Positions 61,423-64,000 of a stretch of DNA of 64,000 nucleotides are shown here, one piece after another. Within the stretch, counting starts at the first letter, position 1; every line of letters starts with the position of its first letter. The notes below the pieces were generated by a model. That model worked only from the letters and a program-made list of their open reading frames with translations. It was not told the DNA's origin and ran no database searches. The position numbers and the translations under genes are program-made. Source of the stretch: Shinella zoogloeoides (GTDB lineage Bacteria; Pseudomonadota; Alphaproteobacteria; Rhizobiales; Rhizobiaceae); assembly GCF_022682305.1 (NCBI RefSeq), contig NZ_CP093528.1:124001-188000 (forward strand). The letters are read 5' to 3'.

Positions 61423-62592
61423 ATGACAATTCATACGACCCTTCTCAATTCCATGCCTGAAATGGTGGCGATCCGCCGGGACCTGCACGAGCACCCGGAA
61501 CTCGGCCTTGAGGAGGTGCGCACCTCCGACGTCATCGCGCGGCATCTGGAAGGCTACGGCTACAAGGTCACGCGCGGCCTTGCGAAGACGGGCCTCGTCG
61601 CGACGCTGACGAACGGCACGAGCCGCAGGTCCATCGGCATCCGCGCGGATATCGATGCATTGCCGATCTTCGAGGAGACGGGCCTTCCCTATGCCAGCAA
61701 GACGCCGGGCAAGATGCATGCCTGCGGCCATGACGGGCACACCGCCATGCTGCTGGGGGCGGCCAGGGCGATTGCCGAGCGGCGCAATTTCGATGGCACG
61801 GTGCACCTGATCTTCCAGCCGGCCGAGGAGAATTTCGGCGGGGCGAAGATCATGGTGGAGGAGGGACTGTTCGAAAAATTCCCCTGTGACGCCGTGTTTG
61901 CGCTCCATAACGAGCCGAACCTGCCCTTCGGCCAGTTCGCCCTGCGCGACGGCCCGATCATGGCGGCGGTGGACGAGGCGCGCATCACCGTCAACGGCGT
62001 CGGCGGCCATGGCGCGGAGCCGCAGGAGACGGCGGACCCCATCGTCTGCGGCGCGTCCATAGTCATGGCGCTGCAGACCATCGTCTCGCGCAACATCCAC
62101 CCGCTCGATCCGACGGTGGTGACGGTCGGTTCCTTCCATGCCGGTTCGGCCAGCAACATCATCCCGAGCCGTGCGGAGATCGTCGTCGGCATCCGCTCCT
62201 TCGACCCCACTGTCCGCGACGAGCTGGAGCGCCGCATCCGCCTCATCGCCGAGCGGCAGGCCGAAAGCTACGGCATGAGCGCGACGGTGAACTACCAGCG
62301 CTTCTACGATGCGACGGTCAACCACAAGGCCGAAACGGATCTGGTGCGCGACCTTGCCGTGCGCTTTGCCGGTGCCGACAAGGTTGTCGACCTCGAGCGC
62401 CCCTTCATGGGCAGCGAGGACTTCGCCTATATGCTGAAGGAACGGCCGGGCACCTATTTCTTCCTCGGCGGCCGGAGCGGGGAGGACGACAAGTCGCTTC
62501 ACCACCCCGGCTACAATTTCAACGACGACCTGCTGCCGGTCGGCGCCGCCTTCTGGACGGAACTGACGGAGCACTATCTGCGCGCCGCCTGA
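61423..62592 (+). CDS. M20-family amidohydrolase (hippurate hydrolase / IAA-amino acid hydrolase type)
   Basis: 389-aa metallo-amidase, start codon directly after the permease stop. Metal ligands and catalytic residues: the Cys-Gly-His-Asp motif MHACGHDGHTAM (about 100-111), Glu pair QPAEENFGGAKIM (about 133), His in VFALHNEPNLP (about 158) and His in SEDFAYML region (about 327). A dimerisation domain lies at about 180-290. Such enzymes remove acyl groups from N-acyl amino acids. In this set it would free the amino acid after import. The substrate (for instance an N-acyl-arginine) is inferred. Confidence 0.9.
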   Translation: MTIHTTLLNSMPEMVAIRRDLHEHPELGLEEVRTSDVIARHLEGYGYKVTRGLAKTGLVATLTNGTSRRSIGIRADIDALPIFEETGLPYASKTPGKMHACGHDGHTAMLLGAARAIAERRNFDGTVHLIFQPAEENFGGAKIMVEEGLFEKFPCDAVFALHNEPNLPFGQFALRDGPIMAAVDEARITVNGVGGHGAEPQETADPIVCGASIVMALQTIVSRNIHPLDPTVVTVGSFHAGSASNIIPSRAEIVVGIRSFDPTVRDELERRIRLIAERQAESYGMSATVNYQRFYDATVNHKAETDLVRDLAVRFAGADKVVDLERPFMGSEDFAYMLKERPGTYFFLGGRSGEDDKSLHHPGYNFNDDLLPVGAAFWTELTEHYLRAA

Positions 62593-62667
62593 AGCGGACA
62601 GGGTAGGCCTGGTAAGGGAATCGCCGGCGTGTCTGTGAGCATCTCCGCCACATTCCTGCCGCAATTC

Positions 62668-62703
62668 AATCGGCCCTGAATGGCGTTTCAGGGCCGATTT
62701 TTT
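62668..62703 (+). terminator. Rho-independent terminator
   Basis: AATCGGCCCTGAA-TGGCGT-TTCAGGGCCGATT, a perfect 13-bp stem with a six-base loop followed by a T-run. It ends the transporter operon. Confidence 0.93.
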
Positions 62704-63187
62704 ATGCGTCACACATTCGTGAAACTCTTGAAATCGCCGGTCCGGGTTTTTACCGCCGCAAGTGTTAACGATGCGCACCCGCGCTGCATTTTCTGCGTGC
62801 GTTTTGGCGAAATCGCCAATCTGGCGGAAAAAATCCAATTTTAAATCAACAGATTAATGAGTTCGGCCCGTGCCCGGGCAAGCGACCCCGGCAGGTGATT
62901 TCCTTGCGTTCCGTCCATTCCGGTTGTGGTCGGAAACGGTGGTTTTCATTGTTCAGAAAACGTTGACGGTTGTTTCCAAAAACAGACCCTTGCGTCCCAC
63001 AAATTGAGGGACCATCTTTAATTCACGAAAGCGGCACACCCCGTTTTCGGGAAGACAACCAAGGGAAAGACGATGTCGGAACTGTTGAAGCGAAGAGAGC
63101 CGTGAGCGCCCCGAAATGGCCCGCCCCGGCAATCGAGCAAGACCACACCGCCGCTTCCATAGACCCATATAGGAAAGGACAACGACC
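62704..63187. other. long intergenic region before the tandem secreted genes
   Basis: About 480 bases without a convincing gene. It contains the palindrome TTGGCGA-AA-TCGCCAA at 62804-62819, a possible operator, and an AT-rich patch (about 62825-62860) that could be a promoter. A short frame from about 62970 lacks protein-like sequence. The long leader before 63188 may carry regulation of the following genes. Confidence 0.4.
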
Positions 63188-63445
63188 ATGACCAAGACCC
63201 TCAACACCACTTTCGCCGCCGCCCTCGTCGCGGCCTCCGTCTTCGGCGCCTCCGCCGCCTTCGCTTCCGGCGACTATTATGTCGGTGGCTCGCCGGACGC
63301 CGTGAGCAGCCAGAGCCAGAATGTCGACCGGTTCCAGACGAACAGCATCGGCGACAAGCATGTGGCCATCAAGCGTCACGCCCCCATCGCCCAGCCCTAT
63401 GACCATGGCGACTATCGCCCGGCCGGCTCGGACATGTCCCGCTAA
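63188..63445 (+). CDS. small secreted protein, first of three tandem paralogues
   Basis: 85 aa. Signal peptide (LNTTFAAALVAASVFGASAAFA-S), then a short mature part SGDYYVGGSPDAVSSQSQNVDRFQTNSIGDKHVAIK (in parts) with two motifs repeated in its neighbours: YYVGG and NSIGDKHV. GGAAAGGACAACG is the ribosome site. I do not recognise a family with certainty; it resembles small periplasmic rhizobial proteins of the DUF680 kind. Probably abundant and induced by a condition not visible here. Confidence 0.7.
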   Translation: MTKTLNTTFAAALVAASVFGASAAFASGDYYVGGSPDAVSSQSQNVDRFQTNSIGDKHVAIKRHAPIAQPYDHGDYRPAGSDMSR

Positions 63446-63461
63446 CCATTGCCAAGCGGAA

Positions 63462-63486
63462 AGCTTGCCGGCGGGGCCGGCAAGCT
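63462..63486 (+). other. hairpin between the first two tandem secreted genes
   Basis: AGCTTGCCGGC-GGG-GCCGGCAAGCT, a perfect 11-bp stem with a three-base loop, no T-run. It could stabilise the first message or limit read-through. Confidence 0.6.
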
Positions 63487-63526
63487 CCCGGATATCGAAT
63501 GCAAGACTGAATCAAGGAATACGACC

Positions 63527-63775
63527 ATGACCAAGACCCTCTCCACCACCTTTGCCGCCGCCCTCATCGCCGCTTCCGTCTTTGGCGCCTCCACGGCTTT
63601 CGCCTCGGGCGACTACTATGTCGGCGGCGCGCCGGCACCGGTGCAGAGCCAGACGAATGTCGACGCCTTCCGCACCAACAGCATCGGCGACAAGCACGTC
63701 ATCAAGGGCCAGGCCGCAGAAGCCAGCTCCTATGACCATGGCGATTACCGCTCGGTCGCTCCGAACGCCAAGTAA
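63527..63775 (+). CDS. small secreted protein, second tandem paralogue
   Basis: 82 aa, clearly a duplicate of the gene at 63188: same first codons (MTKTLSTTFAAAL), the same signal peptide and YYVGG, NSIGDKHV and YDHGDYR motifs. ATG at 63527 follows CAAGGAATACGACC, a leader also shared with the third copy. The mature region has diverged between the shared motifs. Confidence 0.72.
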   Translation: MTKTLSTTFAAALIAASVFGASTAFASGDYYVGGAPAPVQSQTNVDAFRTNSIGDKHVIKGQAAEASSYDHGDYRSVAPNAK

Positions 63776-63829
63776 TTGACCGTCCTCCTCCCAAGACCTG
63801 AACCACAAGACAGAACAAGGAATATAACC

Positions 63830-64000
63830 ATGACCAAGATCTTCACCGCCGCCCTCGTCGCCGCTTCCGTCTTCGGTGCTTCCGCCGCCTTCGCCTCGGG
63901 CGAGTATTATGTCGGCGGTACGCCGGATGCCGTGAAGTCCCAGAACGTCGACCCGGTCCGCACGCACAGCATCGGCGACCGCGTTGCCGTCCGCGACACG
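63830..64000 (+). CDS. small secreted protein, third tandem paralogue, cut by window end
   Basis: First 57 residues of a third copy; the frame is open at the right edge. MTKIFTAALVAASVFGASAAFA signal, then SGEYYVGGTPDAVKSQ and HSIGDRVAVRDT, where NSIGDKHV has become HSIGDRVAV. ATG follows CAAGGAATATAACC. More copies may follow outside the window. Confidence 0.72.
   Translation, partial: MTKIFTAALVAASVFGASAAFASGEYYVGGTPDAVKSQNVDPVRTHSIGDRVAVRDT

Overview
The window reads as the chromosome of an alphaproteobacterium in the Rhizobiaceae (Rhizobium/Agrobacterium/Shinella-like). The genes are GC-rich and tightly packed. They include a PodJ-type polarity protein with CtrA-like boxes upstream, a TIGR02186 plus TauE/SafE pair, a DUF6460 protein, an Lhr-PdeM repair pair, several polar amino acid ABC transporter genes, and an FNR/FixK box. 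Genus cannot be fixed from sequence reading alone.

Left part (1-12,000) is a decayed accessory island. An IS3-family element lies at the window edge. It is followed by a truncated gene and by a tyrosine integrase cut by an IS630-family element and then by an IS21-family element. A second IS630 copy sits in AT-rich DNA, next to a gene with HUH-endonuclease (Rep-like) motifs and a convergent XRE repressor. Another IS3 element splits a small zinc-ribbon membrane protein gene, with a 3-bp GAG target duplication. A PcfJ-like protein and two small secreted proteins follow, then tRNA-Gly(CCC). Both the integrase and the zinc-ribbon frame can be rebuilt exactly by removing the IS and one copy of the target duplication.

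Middle part (12,400-53,000) is core-like: an amino acid type binding protein and an unusual permease (no ATPase gene beside them), an SDR and a GH42 beta-galactosidase; a GspE-N/GT2 glycosyltransferase divergent from a family-3 binding protein; an S24-type repressor; a DMT transporter; a CHASE3 kinase/receiver/receiver-HisKA_2 phosphorelay; a TPR-methyltransferase; a YitT-family protein; Lhr helicase and PdeM; an HxlR regulator behind a perfect inverted repeat; a universal stress protein behind an FNR/FixK box; TIGR02186 and TauE; PodJ; a beta-oxidation cluster (acyl-CoA dehydrogenase, thiolase, FadJ-like) behind a perfect 10-bp inverted repeat; a CAP-domain lipoprotein; a MATE exporter; class 2 PyrD; and a LuxR-type regulator facing a sodium-symporter-fused hybrid kinase.

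Right part (53,100-62,600) is an arginine or guanidino-compound uptake and breakdown locus. One strand carries a DDAH/arginine-deiminase-type hydrolase, a TetR regulator, an AruH-like transaminase and an AruI-like 2-ketoarginine decarboxylase. The other carries a complete polar amino acid ABC transporter and an M20 amidohydrolase. A perfect 15-bp inverted repeat surrounds the predicted TetR promoter. The window ends in three tandem copies of a small secreted protein gene, the last cut by the window edge.
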